Below, in pieces: positions 38,961 through 47,711 of a stretch of 64,000 nucleotides of DNA. Position numbers and translations under genes: made by a program. The stretch lies in assembly GCF_002158865.1 (NCBI RefSeq), contig NZ_CP021455.1:1922001-1986000 (forward strand). Reading direction: 5' to 3'. Each line of letters begins with the position of its first letter. Positions within the stretch are counted from its first letter, which is position 1. The notes below the pieces were generated by a model. That model saw nothing but the letters and a program-made list of their open reading frames with translations. It was not told where the DNA came from and did not search any database. Source of the stretch: Comamonas serinivorans. GTDB taxonomy: Bacteria; Pseudomonadota; Gammaproteobacteria; Burkholderiales; Burkholderiaceae_C.

Positions 38961-41654
38961 ATGGATCCCATCTTTTCGAGACCCACCACCGCGTTCGTCT
39001 GCCATCCCAGTGCCCAGGCCATCGCCCACGAAATCGACCTGGCCATGGCGCATTGCGGGCTGCTGCCGGATGACGGGCCGGACGCTGCCGCCGAGGGGCC
39101 CGTGGTGGAGCTGCTGGCCGGCGCGGGGTTGTGGCACGTGTGGCGCATCAGCCCCGACGAGGGCCTGTGGCAGCTGCGCGATGGGGGCGGCGTGCCGTTG
39201 CTGCAACAGGTCTGCAAGCGGCTGTCGGTGCCAGGGTTTGCCACCGTGTTCGACGCCGAGGACGCGGGCAGCGAGGTGTTGCTGGAAATGGACGCGCAAG
39301 GCCAGTTGCGGGCCGCTGGCGCCTGGCGTGGGGCGGACCGTTTGGGCGAGGTGCCGCTGTCGCTGCCCATGCAGCCGTTTTCGAGTGGTTTGAAAAGCCT
39401 GTGGGCGCAGGCGCAAACCCAGGCCGCCGTGGACGGCCTGACGCTGACGCCGGTGCGCGCCTTCCTGCGCATGGCGTGGCAGCGCCTGGGGGGCTCGCCC
39501 CTGGCCGACGCCGGCAAAGGGCCGCGCCCGGTCAGCACGACCCGATACCGCGCGGCCGATGCAGCGGCGCTGCGCGATTTTCTGGCGCAGAAGCAAGGTG
39601 GCCGGACCGCGCCGGCTCAGGGCGCCGACAGCCCGGCCGAAGCGGGCGTGCCACCGCCCGATCACCTCGGGGTCGGCACGGCAGCGAGCCAGACGCGGTG
39701 GGAAGCCGGTCTCGCCGCGGCCCGCGCGCGCGTCGAATCGGCGCCCGATTCAGCCGCCGGCGTGGCTTCTGATGCGGCATCACCTCCACATGCGGCCGCC
39801 TCTGATTCAGCCCAGGTGGCATCCATGCCTGAACCCGAGTCGCCAGGCGTGGCAGCCGGCGCCCAGGCAGTTCCCGTGGCGCCGCCGGTTGCTGCCGCGC
39901 CGCGTTACGCGCAGGGCGAGACCATGGCGGTGGGCGATGCGGTGGCCCTCGATGGCGGCATGAGTGGCGGCCGCCTGCAGGCTTTGCAGGGCGAGGGCCG
40001 GGATTTTCGCGCCGTGCTGGACGTGGGTGGCGGCCGCGAGCAGGCCTTTGCCGGCGCCGATTTCGTGGCGCGGGCCACGCGCGTGGGCACCGACACCCAG
40101 TCCTACCATGCTGCAGACGGCCTGGTCGTGGACACCCTCAAGGCGCGTGCCGAGCAAGGCGACGCCAAGGCCATGCTGTACCTTGGCATCCGCCTGCTGC
40201 GCGGGGCCGGCATCGACCGGGATCCGCACAAGGCCTATGCCTGGCTGACCCAGGCCGCCGACCGCGAGGCGGTGCTGGCGCAGTACCTGGTCGGCATGAT
40301 GAGCAAGAACCCCGCGCGCAGTGCCCGCTACTGGGAGCGGGCGGCCCAGCGTGGCCATGCGTCCTCGCAGTTCTGCCTGGCGCTGGCGCTGCTGCACGGC
40401 CAGGGCGTGGCGCAGGACACGGCACGGGGCACGCAATGGCTGTCGCGCGCTGCCCAGCAGGGCCATCTGGCGGCCATGTACAACCTGGGCCTGCTCAAAA
40501 CCGGTTCGGACCGGGCCCTGATCGAGGACGTCGACGCGCGGCTGCCGCTGTTCGTGGCCAAGGCCGAAGGCGGTGACCACGTGGCCACTTGGTTGCTGGC
40601 CCAGGCGATTCAGGCTGGCGCGCCACTCGAGCTGGACCAGGTGGTGAGCTGGCTCAGCGACGCGGTGGCCGAAGGTTTCGAACCCGCCTATGAACACCTG
40701 GCCAGCCTGGCCGCCCAACCCGCAGTGAGCACGGCAGCGCGTGATCGGGCCAGCCTGCAGCTGGCCGAGCAGGCCGTGGTGGGCTCGCTGACGGCGCGCT
40801 TTGCGCTGGGCCAGCTGCTGGTGCACGGCGATGCCGACGCCCTGGGCGAAGGGCTGCGCCAGCTGCACGAGGTGGCCGGCAGCGGCAACGTCCGGGCGAG
40901 CGACGCCATCCGCCAGGTGCAGGTCGAGCTGTTGGCCAATGTGCAGGCCCTGCTGGCCGATGCGCGGGTGGCCGGCGCTGCGTCTGCGGATGACGTCGGC
41001 GCGGATCTGTCGCGCGAAGCCGTGCGCGAACGCGTCTGGCGTGCGGCCACGGGCTTGCAGGCCATCGCCGATGGCGGGGTGGTGGAGATGGGCCCCAACG
41101 CGCGCGTGCAGGTGCAGAACCTGTACCAGGCGGCCGCGGACCTGGGCAATGCCGACGCCACGCTGCAGCTCGCCGCCTTGCGCGCCGACCCACGCTGGGA
41201 ACAGGCCTTGCTGCTCGACCACTTGGTGGCGCCTGGGCTCACGCAGACCGAGTCCCTGTTGCCCATTCACGATGACGATGAGGGTATGGAGCCCTTGTCG
41301 TTTTCTCATCATCGGGAATCGGTTGATACTCCTGATCAGGGTGAGGCTGAGGCGAAGTCGGCCTTCGACACGGACATGGGTGAGGCGCGCCAGCCTGAGG
41401 GGCCGCATGAGGACGGCGAGGCGCCGCCTGCACCGGTGGACACCCCGCTGCCGGCGCTCTCCGACAGCGCTGCCGATGAGGCTGCCGCCGACGCGACGGC
41501 GTCCACGCTGCAGGCCGAGCCGGCCAGCCAGACGGGTGAGCTTGGTGAAGCCGACCTGCCCGGTGTGGAGGTCACGCCTGCCGACGACGCAGCACCCGTC
41601 GCACCGGCGCCCGAGGTGCCGCCCAAGCGCAAACCCTGGTGGAAGTTCTGGTAA
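38961..41654 (+). CDS. Large Sel1-repeat (TPR-like) protein of unknown function
   Basis: An 897-residue protein without signal peptide. An N-terminal domain (1-190) of unknown family is followed by an Ala/Pro-rich linker (about 215-315). Sel1-like repeats follow from about 390 (GDAKAMLYLGIRLLRGAGID; GHASSQFCLALALLHGQGVA; GHLAAMYNLGLLKTG) and continue as helices to about 770. An acidic, low-complexity tail ends in KRKPWWKFW. Sel1 arrays usually mediate protein contacts. Repeat copy 15 lies inside the gene (41281-41333, residues about 774-791), where codons shift to TTT, TCT, CAT and GTT, unlike the rest. It is divergent from trhP. Confidence 0.75.
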   Translation: MDPIFSRPTTAFVCHPSAQAIAHEIDLAMAHCGLLPDDGPDAAAEGPVVELLAGAGLWHVWRISPDEGLWQLRDGGGVPLLQQVCKRLSVPGFATVFDAEDAGSEVLLEMDAQGQLRAAGAWRGADRLGEVPLSLPMQPFSSGLKSLWAQAQTQAAVDGLTLTPVRAFLRMAWQRLGGSPLADAGKGPRPVSTTRYRAADAAALRDFLAQKQGGRTAPAQGADSPAEAGVPPPDHLGVGTAASQTRWEAGLAAARARVESAPDSAAGVASDAASPPHAAASDSAQVASMPEPESPGVAAGAQAVPVAPPVAAAPRYAQGETMAVGDAVALDGGMSGGRLQALQGEGRDFRAVLDVGGGREQAFAGADFVARATRVGTDTQSYHAADGLVVDTLKARAEQGDAKAMLYLGIRLLRGAGIDRDPHKAYAWLTQAADREAVLAQYLVGMMSKNPARSARYWERAAQRGHASSQFCLALALLHGQGVAQDTARGTQWLSRAAQQGHLAAMYNLGLLKTGSDRALIEDVDARLPLFVAKAEGGDHVATWLLAQAIQAGAPLELDQVVSWLSDAVAEGFEPAYEHLASLAAQPAVSTAARDRASLQLAEQAVVGSLTARFALGQLLVHGDADALGEGLRQLHEVAGSGNVRASDAIRQVQVELLANVQALLADARVAGAASADDVGADLSREAVRERVWRAATGLQAIADGGVVEMGPNARVQVQNLYQAAADLGNADATLQLAALRADPRWEQALLLDHLVAPGLTQTESLLPIHDDDEGMEPLSFSHHRESVDTPDQGEAEAKSAFDTDMGEARQPEGPHEDGEAPPAPVDTPLPALSDSAADEAAADATASTLQAEPASQTGELGEADLPGVEVTPADDAAPVAPAPEVPPKRKPWWKFW
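41281..41333. repeat. Dispersed GTAT-N38-ATAC repeat, copy 15 (inside the Sel1 gene)
   Basis: Arms GGGTATGGAG and TTGATACTCC (GTAT 41284-41287, ATAC 41326-41329), spacer 38. It is translated in frame as GMEPLSFSHHRESVDTP at the start of the acidic tail. The local codons are AT-richer than the gene. Confidence 0.8.
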
Positions 41655-42039
41655 CGCGTGGACGCCGGGCATCAGGGCGACGCAGCCGGTTGCGCTGCCT
41701 TGCGGACTGACCCGGTTGGGGCGACGGGACTTGGCGCGCACCTGCCTCAAACAGTCCGCCGCTGCCGTGTGGCTTCGTGAAGGCGTTTCTGGGGATGCGG
41801 CTCCGGAGACACCGTCGCTTGCAGGCCCGCCAAACCGCAGGCATTGACCTCTGCCGTGTCGACCCGCATGTGGGGACCCATTGCATTGCGCGGGCGTGTC
41901 CGCCAGGCCTGTGCCGTTCGGCTCGCTGAAGAGGACGTACGGAATGGATCGGCGGAACCGCTCGCGCTGAACGACACCTGCGCCTGCTTGCGGCCCTGGC
42001 CGCCGCCTGACCCCCGCGTCGTCTCCTTACACTCGCGTC
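41655..42039. other. Intergenic region before uvrC
   Basis: About 385 nt, GC-rich, with no repeat copy and no gene that I can support. TACACT at 42028-42033 resembles a -10 but lies only 6 nt before the annotated uvrC start. Confidence 0.45.
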
Positions 42040-44535
42040 ATGCCCAAGAAGTCTGCTGCTCCCTCACCGGCTGTGTCCCCCGATTCGCTTCAGGCGCCCG
42101 GGCCGGACCTTGCGGGTCTGCGTGTGGGCGAGGGCACATCGGGTCAAGCGGGGTTGCCGGCCGGTTCCGCCTCAGAGGCCGCTCATGGCCCGTCGGAGGC
42201 GCCAGACCTGGAGACACCGGCGCAGGTGGCTGACCCGGCCGAGCCAGCTGCCGGACCGCACAGTGCCGAGCTGCTGGCCCAGGTTGCCGCCTTGCCGTCG
42301 CTGCCCGGCGTGTACCGCTACTTTGACGCGCAGGATGGCGTGCTCTACGTAGGCAAGGCGCGCAACCTCAAGCGCCGCGTCTCGAGCTACTTTCAAAAGA
42401 ACCACGGCGGCACGCGCATCGGCCTCATGGTGGGCAAGATCGCGCGCATGGAGACCACGGTGGTGCGCTCCGAGGCCGAGGCGCTGCTGCTCGAAAACAA
42501 CCTCATCAAGTCGCTCGCGCCCAAGTTCAACATCTTGTTCCGCGACGACAAGAGCTACCCCTACGTCAAGCTGACCGGGCGTGGCGGTCCGCCCCCGGCG
42601 CGCGCCGATGTGGGCGAGGTGCGCCCCGGCGACTGGCCGCGCATCGCCTATTACCGGGGCGCCGTGGACAAGCGCAACCGCTATTTTGGGCCGTATCCCA
42701 ACGCCTGGGCCGTGAAGCAAAGCCTGCAGCTGCTGCAGAAGGTGTTCAAGCTGCGCAGCTGTGAAGACACGGTGTTCGCCAACCGCTCGCGCCCCTGCCT
42801 GCTCTACCAGATCAAGCGCTGCAGTGGCCCGTGCGTGCACCACATCAGCGCGGCCGCCTATGCGCAGGACGTGGCCAGTGCCGAGCAATTCCTGCGCGGC
42901 GAAACGCAGACGGTGATCCAGGGCCTGCAGACGCGCATGCTGGACCACGCCGAGCACCTGCGCTTTGAAGAAGCGGCCCAGGTGCGCAACCAGATCGAGG
43001 CCCTGTCCGCCGTGCTGCACCAGCAGGCCGTCGAGGCCGCGGACGACGTGGACGTCGACATCATCGCCGTCAAGGTGCAGGGCGGCCGGGCCTGCGTGAA
43101 CTTGGCCATGGTGCGCGGTGGCCGCCACCTGGGCGACCGCGCCTATTTCCCCTCGCACGTGGAAGATGCCTATGTGTTGGCGCGCGAAGGCGAGGGGTTT
43201 GAGGATGAGGCGATTGATCTGCCATCAGTAGCGGCCGATACCCCGGTGAATGCCCCGGCCGGTGCGCAGTCTGCTGCGCCGGCATCCGCTGCGGGATCCG
43301 CGCCGCACGAGGCACCGGCTTCACCCGATGCGTCGGCCGTGTGCGGTGCACCTGCTCTGGCTGACTCGGCTGACGAGGCCGCGCCACCGCGCATCGCGCA
43401 AGACCCCAAGGGGGTCATGCCCCTTGAGGGCGGCTCGGTCCAACCCGGCGTGCCGACCGCGACAGCCAGCGCCGCAGCGGCAGCCAGTCCAGCGCCGGTG
43501 CCGGCCGACAGCGCGGCCCGCGAGCGCATCGTGCTGGATCCGGGGCGCGCGGCGCGTCAGGTGCTGCAGGCCTTCATCGCTCAGCACTACCTGCATGTGC
43601 CCGCGCCGCCGCAGCTCATCACCAGCGAGCCCGTGGACCGCGAGCTGTTGCGTGCCCTGTCGGCCGAGCTGGGCCTGAAGCTGCGCGCCGTGCACAACCC
43701 CCGCGAGCAGCGCCGCGTGTGGCTGGAGATGGCCGAGAAGAACGCGGCCCTGCAGCTGGCCCGCCTGCTGTCCGAAGAAGGCTCGCAGCAGGCGCGCACG
43801 CGCGCCCTGGCCGAGGCGCTGGACCTGCCCATGGACGAGCTCGACACGCTGCGCATCGAGTGTTTCGACATTTCGCACACGGCCGGCGAAGCCACGCAGG
43901 CCAGCTGCGTGGTGTTCCAGGCACACCGCATGCAGTCGAGCGAGTACCGCCGCTACAAGATCGACGACATCACGCCTGGTGACGACTACGCCGCCATGCG
44001 CCAGGTGCTGTTGCGCCGCTACGGCAAGGTGGCCGAAGGCCTGCGGGTGGCCAAGGAGGAAGGCAGCACGCCGGGCGCCGACCTGCGCCTGCCGGATCTG
44101 GTGCTGGTCGATGGCGGCAAAGGGCAGGTCAGCATGGCGCGCGAGGTGTTCGCGCACCTGGGCCTGGACCTCTCGCTCATCGTCGGCGTGGAAAAAGGCG
44201 AAGGCCGCAAGGTCGGCCTGGAAGAGCTGGTGTTTGCCGATGGGCGCGAGAAGGTCTACCTGGGCAAGGATTCGGCGGCCCTGATGCTGGTGGCGCAGAT
44301 CCGCGACGAGGCGCACCGCTTCGCCATCACCGGCATGCGTGCCGCGCGCGCCAAGGTGCGCACCGGCGGCAGCCGTCTCGAAGACATCCCCGGCGTGGGG
44401 CCGCGCAAGCGGGCGGCGCTGCTGCAGCGCTTCGGCGGCGTGCGTGGGGTGGAGAACGCGAGCGTGGAAGACATCCTCAGCGTGCCCGGCATCTCGCACG
44501 ACCTGGCGACGGCGATCTACCAAGCCCTGCATTGA
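42040..44535 (+). CDS. uvrC: Excinuclease ABC subunit C, enlarged
   Basis: Makes both incisions around UvrB-bound DNA lesions. Order: a GIY-YIG nuclease (about 88-180, LPSLPGVYRYF and VLYVGKARNLKRRVSSYF), the UVR/UvrB-binding helix pair (FEEAAQVRNQIEAL), the RNase H-like C-terminal nuclease (IECFDISHTAGEA; DLVLVDGGKGQ), and helix-hairpin-helix (DIPGVGPRKRAALLQRFGG). At 831 residues it exceeds the usual 610-680. The excess is an 80-residue low-complexity N-terminus and an Ala/Pro-rich insertion (about 395-492) just after the linker. Repeat copy 16 sits at the front of that insertion. The start lacks a good ribosome site, so the N-terminal extension is uncertain. Confidence 0.93.
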   Translation: MPKKSAAPSPAVSPDSLQAPGPDLAGLRVGEGTSGQAGLPAGSASEAAHGPSEAPDLETPAQVADPAEPAAGPHSAELLAQVAALPSLPGVYRYFDAQDGVLYVGKARNLKRRVSSYFQKNHGGTRIGLMVGKIARMETTVVRSEAEALLLENNLIKSLAPKFNILFRDDKSYPYVKLTGRGGPPPARADVGEVRPGDWPRIAYYRGAVDKRNRYFGPYPNAWAVKQSLQLLQKVFKLRSCEDTVFANRSRPCLLYQIKRCSGPCVHHISAAAYAQDVASAEQFLRGETQTVIQGLQTRMLDHAEHLRFEEAAQVRNQIEALSAVLHQQAVEAADDVDVDIIAVKVQGGRACVNLAMVRGGRHLGDRAYFPSHVEDAYVLAREGEGFEDEAIDLPSVAADTPVNAPAGAQSAAPASAAGSAPHEAPASPDASAVCGAPALADSADEAAPPRIAQDPKGVMPLEGGSVQPGVPTATASAAAAASPAPVPADSAARERIVLDPGRAARQVLQAFIAQHYLHVPAPPQLITSEPVDRELLRALSAELGLKLRAVHNPREQRRVWLEMAEKNAALQLARLLSEEGSQQARTRALAEALDLPMDELDTLRIECFDISHTAGEATQASCVVFQAHRMQSSEYRRYKIDDITPGDDYAAMRQVLLRRYGKVAEGLRVAKEEGSTPGADLRLPDLVLVDGGKGQVSMAREVFAHLGLDLSLIVGVEKGEGRKVGLEELVFADGREKVYLGKDSAALMLVAQIRDEAHRFAITGMRAARAKVRTGGSRLEDIPGVGPRKRAALLQRFGGVRGVENASVEDILSVPGISHDLATAIYQALH
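43193..43245. repeat. Dispersed repeat (GTTT-N37-ATAC), copy 16 (inside uvrC)
   Basis: Arms GAGGGGTTTG and CGATACCCC (GTTT 43197-43200, ATAC 43238-43241), spacer 37. The left core has one mismatch (GTTT for GTAT). It is translated in frame as residues about 386-402 of UvrC, with unusual codons CCA TCA GTA. Confidence 0.65.
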
Positions 44536-44604
44536 CGCCAAGGTGAACACAGACACGAAGCAGCGGATTGCCGGGCAAGGCCCGCCACGATTCGGTCAGG
44601 GCAC

Positions 44605-45714
44605 TCAACGGCGCGTGGTGCGACGTGCGACCCAGCCCAGCAGACTGGCCAGCGCCAGCAAGCTGAGTGGGCTGTTCACGGGGACGGGCGTGGGGGCTGC
44701 GGCTGCGGTCACCGTGATGGTGACTTGAGCCACCTCGCAGCGGCGGGCCGGGCCGGTCACGGCCGTGCAGACCTCATAGGTAAACGTGTCGGTGCCCACA
44801 AAGGCAGGGTTGGGTCGGTAGACCACGCTGCCGGTGGCGTCCACGAGGACGGTGCCATTCGTCGGGGGGACCGTCACAGTGGGCATGTCCAATGCCATGC
44901 TGGGCTGAGATACCGTGTCGTTGCTGCGAACGTCGATGGTGATGGGCGTGTTGACAGGGGTGCTGCGGGTGTCGTTGACCGGCTGAGGCTCAGCGGGTGC
45001 CAGCGCCAGCATGTAGTCAATGGTGGAGTGACCCGAGCGTCCCAACTCGGTGGTGCGGATCTCACACACGTCGGTGGCCTTGATGATCAAGCCAGAGACG
45101 ATGCCGTTGGTGGGGGCGTTGGCCGGGCTCTCCAATTGCCAGAAGGAGTCCACCGCGCCAGCAACGGGGGGCGTCTGCGTGGGGATGCTCGACGTGGAAA
45201 TCTGAAGGAATTCCACAGACGCTGCCGCATCGAGCTGCGTGCCGTCGCAGCGGAAGAACCGATATTGGCTGGCATCCGTGGCGTCCAGATCATGACTGAT
45301 CAGCGTGGTGCCAACGAGCATGGGAGCGAGAAACTTCACCGAATGCACACCACCACCGGCTTCCCAAACGTTGCCTGCGGCAGCGGTGGGCAGGCCGATG
45401 TTGGCAGGACGGGTCGCCGTGCTCGACATCAGGTTCAGGTTGGTGCCAGACCACCGCAACCAAGGATGCGAGCCACTTCCGACGTCCCCCAGCCAATCGA
45501 GCGTGAAAGGCATGCCCTGCAAGGTCGCGCTGACGGGCGTGCCTTTGGCGAAAGTCACCGCCGGGTCGTCAAATATGGCGACCTGCCACCCCGCAAAATA
45601 ATTGGAGTCAGCGGTCACCACCTCCGCATGCGCGCCTGGGCTCCAGAGGGTGGCAAGCGCAAGGCACAGCGGCGTGAAGGCCTTGCCTGCAGATGACGAC
45701 ACAGTGAAACGCAT
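44605..45714 (-). CDS. Secreted protein with cadherin-like domain and IPTL-CTERM-like tail
   Basis: A 369-residue exported protein. The signal peptide is in residues 1-30 (AFTPLCLALATLWSPGAHA). A central region of unknown fold follows, then one bacterial cadherin-like/Ig-like unit (STPVNTPITIDVRSNDTVSQ; GSVVYRPNPAFVGTDTFTYE). The C-terminus is TPVPVNSPLSLLALASLLGW, then ARRTTRR. That is a PEP-CTERM/IPTL-CTERM type sorting tail (short motif, membrane helix, basic end), though the usual IPTL is replaced by VPVNSPL. Codon usage is less GC-biased than in neighbours. Function unknown; adhesin or surface protein is likely. Confidence 0.8.
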   Translation of the reverse strand: MRFTVSSSAGKAFTPLCLALATLWSPGAHAEVVTADSNYFAGWQVAIFDDPAVTFAKGTPVSATLQGMPFTLDWLGDVGSGSHPWLRWSGTNLNLMSSTATRPANIGLPTAAAGNVWEAGGGVHSVKFLAPMLVGTTLISHDLDATDASQYRFFRCDGTQLDAAASVEFLQISTSSIPTQTPPVAGAVDSFWQLESPANAPTNGIVSGLIIKATDVCEIRTTELGRSGHSTIDYMLALAPAEPQPVNDTRSTPVNTPITIDVRSNDTVSQPSMALDMPTVTVPPTNGTVLVDATGSVVYRPNPAFVGTDTFTYEVCTAVTGPARRCEVAQVTITVTAAAAPTPVPVNSPLSLLALASLLGWVARRTTRR

Positions 45715-45846
45715 CCCTACCCCTCAAGTTGAAGGATGCATTCTTGCATGCAAGTTTCAAATGCGTACGTGAATTTGCCACCCTTCCACAGTCCGAAGTG
45801 ATGTGCGCGTGCGGTGGTGCCTCTCAATGTGTCTGAAGCGCATTTT

Positions 45847-47280
45847 CTAACCGTGGCGCAGGGCCACGGTCTTCAGCGTGGTGAAGCCATACAAGGCCTC
45901 GAAGCCCTTCTCGCGGCCGTGGCCCGAGGACTTCACGCCGCCGAACGGCAGCTCGACACCGCCGCCCGCCCCATAGTTGTTGACGAAGACCTGGCCGCAA
46001 TGCAGCTGGCGCGCCAGGCGGAACTGGCGCGCGCCGTCCCGCGTCCAGACCCCGGCGACCAGGCCATAGGGCGTGCCATTGGCCAGCTGCAGGGCGTGGG
46101 CTTCGTCTTCGAACGGCGTGGCGCACAGCACCGGGCCAAACACCTCGTCCTGGGCAATGCGGTGCTCGGGCGGCACATCGGCCAGCAGCGTGGGGGCCTG
46201 GTAGAAGCCGGACTCGGGCGCGTCGTCCACGATCTGGCCCTGCGCAACCAGCGGGATGCCGGCGACCTGGGCGTCGGAGAGGAAATCCCACACGCGCTGC
46301 TGCTGGCTGGCGCGGATGAGGGGGCCGAGGTCCAGGTCCATGGCGGCGGGGCCGACGCGCAGGGCCTCGAAGGCCTCGGCCAGGCGCCCGATCAGGGGCT
46401 CGTAGATGCTGCGCTCGATGAGCACGCGCGAGCCGGCCGAGCAGGTCTGGCCGGCGTTCTGGGTGATGGCGTTCACGATCACGGGCACCGCGGCGTCGAG
46501 GTCGGCATCGGCGAACACCAGCTGCGGGCTTTTGCCGCCCAGCTCCAGCGTGACCGGGGCGTGGCGTTCGGCCGCTGCCTGCTGGATCAGCGTGCCCACG
46601 CGCGGGCTGCCGGTGAAGCTCACGTGGTCTATGCCAGGGTGGCGCGCGAGCGCGTCGCCCACCTCGTGGCCCAGGCCCGTCACCACGTTCAACACCCCGG
46701 GCGGAAAGCCGATCTGGGCGGCCATTTCGGCCACGCGCAGGATGGACAGGCAGGCGTCTTCGGCCGGCTTGACCACGCAGGTGTTGCCCGCAGCCAGGGC
46801 CGCACCCACGCTGCGGCCAAAGATCTGCATGGGGTAGTTCCAGGGCACGATGTGGCCGGTCACGCCGTGGGGCTCGCGCCAGGTCAGCACGCTGAATCCG
46901 TCCTGGTAGGGCAGCGTCTCGCCATGCAGCTTGTCGCAGGCGCCGGCATAGAACTCGAAGTAGCGCGCCAGCGCGCGCGCATCGGCCAGGGCCTGCCGGG
47001 TGGGCTTGCCGCAGTCCCGCTGCTCGAGGGCCGCGAGCTCGTCGGTGCGGGCGCTCACGGCCTGGGCCAGGGCCATCAGCAGCCGGCCGCGCTCGAAGGC
47101 GGGCGTGCGCTGCCAGACGGTGTCGTAGGCATGGCGCGCGGCGGCCACGGCCTGGTTCAGGTCGTCGGCGTTGCCACGCTGGATTTCGTCGAACACCTGG
47201 CCATCGGACGGGTCGATGACCGGCAGGGTCTGGCCAGAGAGGGACGGTTGCTGGCCGTTGGCGATGAAGTGGTGCTGCAT
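45847..47280 (-). CDS. Aldehyde dehydrogenase (betaine-aldehyde/aminoaldehyde-like)
   Basis: NAD(P)-dependent oxidation of an aldehyde. The 477 residues include PWNYPMQIFGRSVG, KPAEDACLS, FTGSPRVGT, the base Glu in LELGGKSPQLVF, and the nucleophile Cys in NAGQTCSAGSRV. GGGVELPFGGVKSSGHGREKG is a typical C-terminus of betaine/aminoaldehyde dehydrogenases. I use ATG 47280 (MQHHFIANGQQ); an in-frame ATG at 47301 is also possible. It ends a same-strand series LysR, ligase, acyl-CoA dehydrogenase, Bug receptor, this gene. Whether they form one pathway is inference. Confidence 0.85.
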   Translation of the reverse strand: MQHHFIANGQQPSLSGQTLPVIDPSDGQVFDEIQRGNADDLNQAVAAARHAYDTVWQRTPAFERGRLLMALAQAVSARTDELAALEQRDCGKPTRQALADARALARYFEFYAGACDKLHGETLPYQDGFSVLTWREPHGVTGHIVPWNYPMQIFGRSVGAALAAGNTCVVKPAEDACLSILRVAEMAAQIGFPPGVLNVVTGLGHEVGDALARHPGIDHVSFTGSPRVGTLIQQAAAERHAPVTLELGGKSPQLVFADADLDAAVPVIVNAITQNAGQTCSAGSRVLIERSIYEPLIGRLAEAFEALRVGPAAMDLDLGPLIRASQQQRVWDFLSDAQVAGIPLVAQGQIVDDAPESGFYQAPTLLADVPPEHRIAQDEVFGPVLCATPFEDEAHALQLANGTPYGLVAGVWTRDGARQFRLARQLHCGQVFVNNYGAGGGVELPFGGVKSSGHGREKGFEALYGFTTLKTVALRHG

Positions 47281-47711
47281 GGGGCGGCAGGGGTGAGCCA
47301 TGTGATGCGTGCAGTATGCCGCATCTGCCGTCTGGACCTGCTGAAGCCTGCCTGTATACCCGTGCTTGCGGGTCTGATGCGCCGACGCCGGGCGTGCCGC
47401 GCTTCCGGTGGGCTGGCGTGGGCTGCAGTCACGCCGATGCCACTTGCTGAGAACCCGAGCGCGGCACGCCAACCACCCGGATTCCGCTGCATGGCCGGGC
47501 TGTCGGGGCGAGCGCTGCGCGTGCTCAGCCGTGTGAAAGGCCCCCTGGTGTGCGATGGATGCAATTTGATGCAAAAGTAGCAAAAAATCAATCCTGCACA
47601 TCCCGCAACCGCCGGTGTGCAGCCGTCCGTGGCGCGCCTTGGCGGCGCAGGTCGGCAGGCGTACGCTCAGAACGAGCGCGTGCCATGGCGGGACACTCGG
47701 GGGGACCCGCG
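47281..47711. other. Region between the Bug receptor and aldehyde dehydrogenase genes
   Basis: About 431 nt. It contains repeat copy 17 (47311-47363) and a short A-rich stretch near 47560-47595 that may carry the aldehyde dehydrogenase promoter. No gene seen. Confidence 0.45.
47311..47363. repeat. Dispersed GTAT-N38-ATAC repeat, copy 17
   Basis: Left arm GCAGTATGCC (GTAT 47314-47317), right arm TGTATACCCG (ATAC 47356-47359), spacer 38. The left inner CCGTC is kept; its partner has diverged. Confidence 0.65.
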
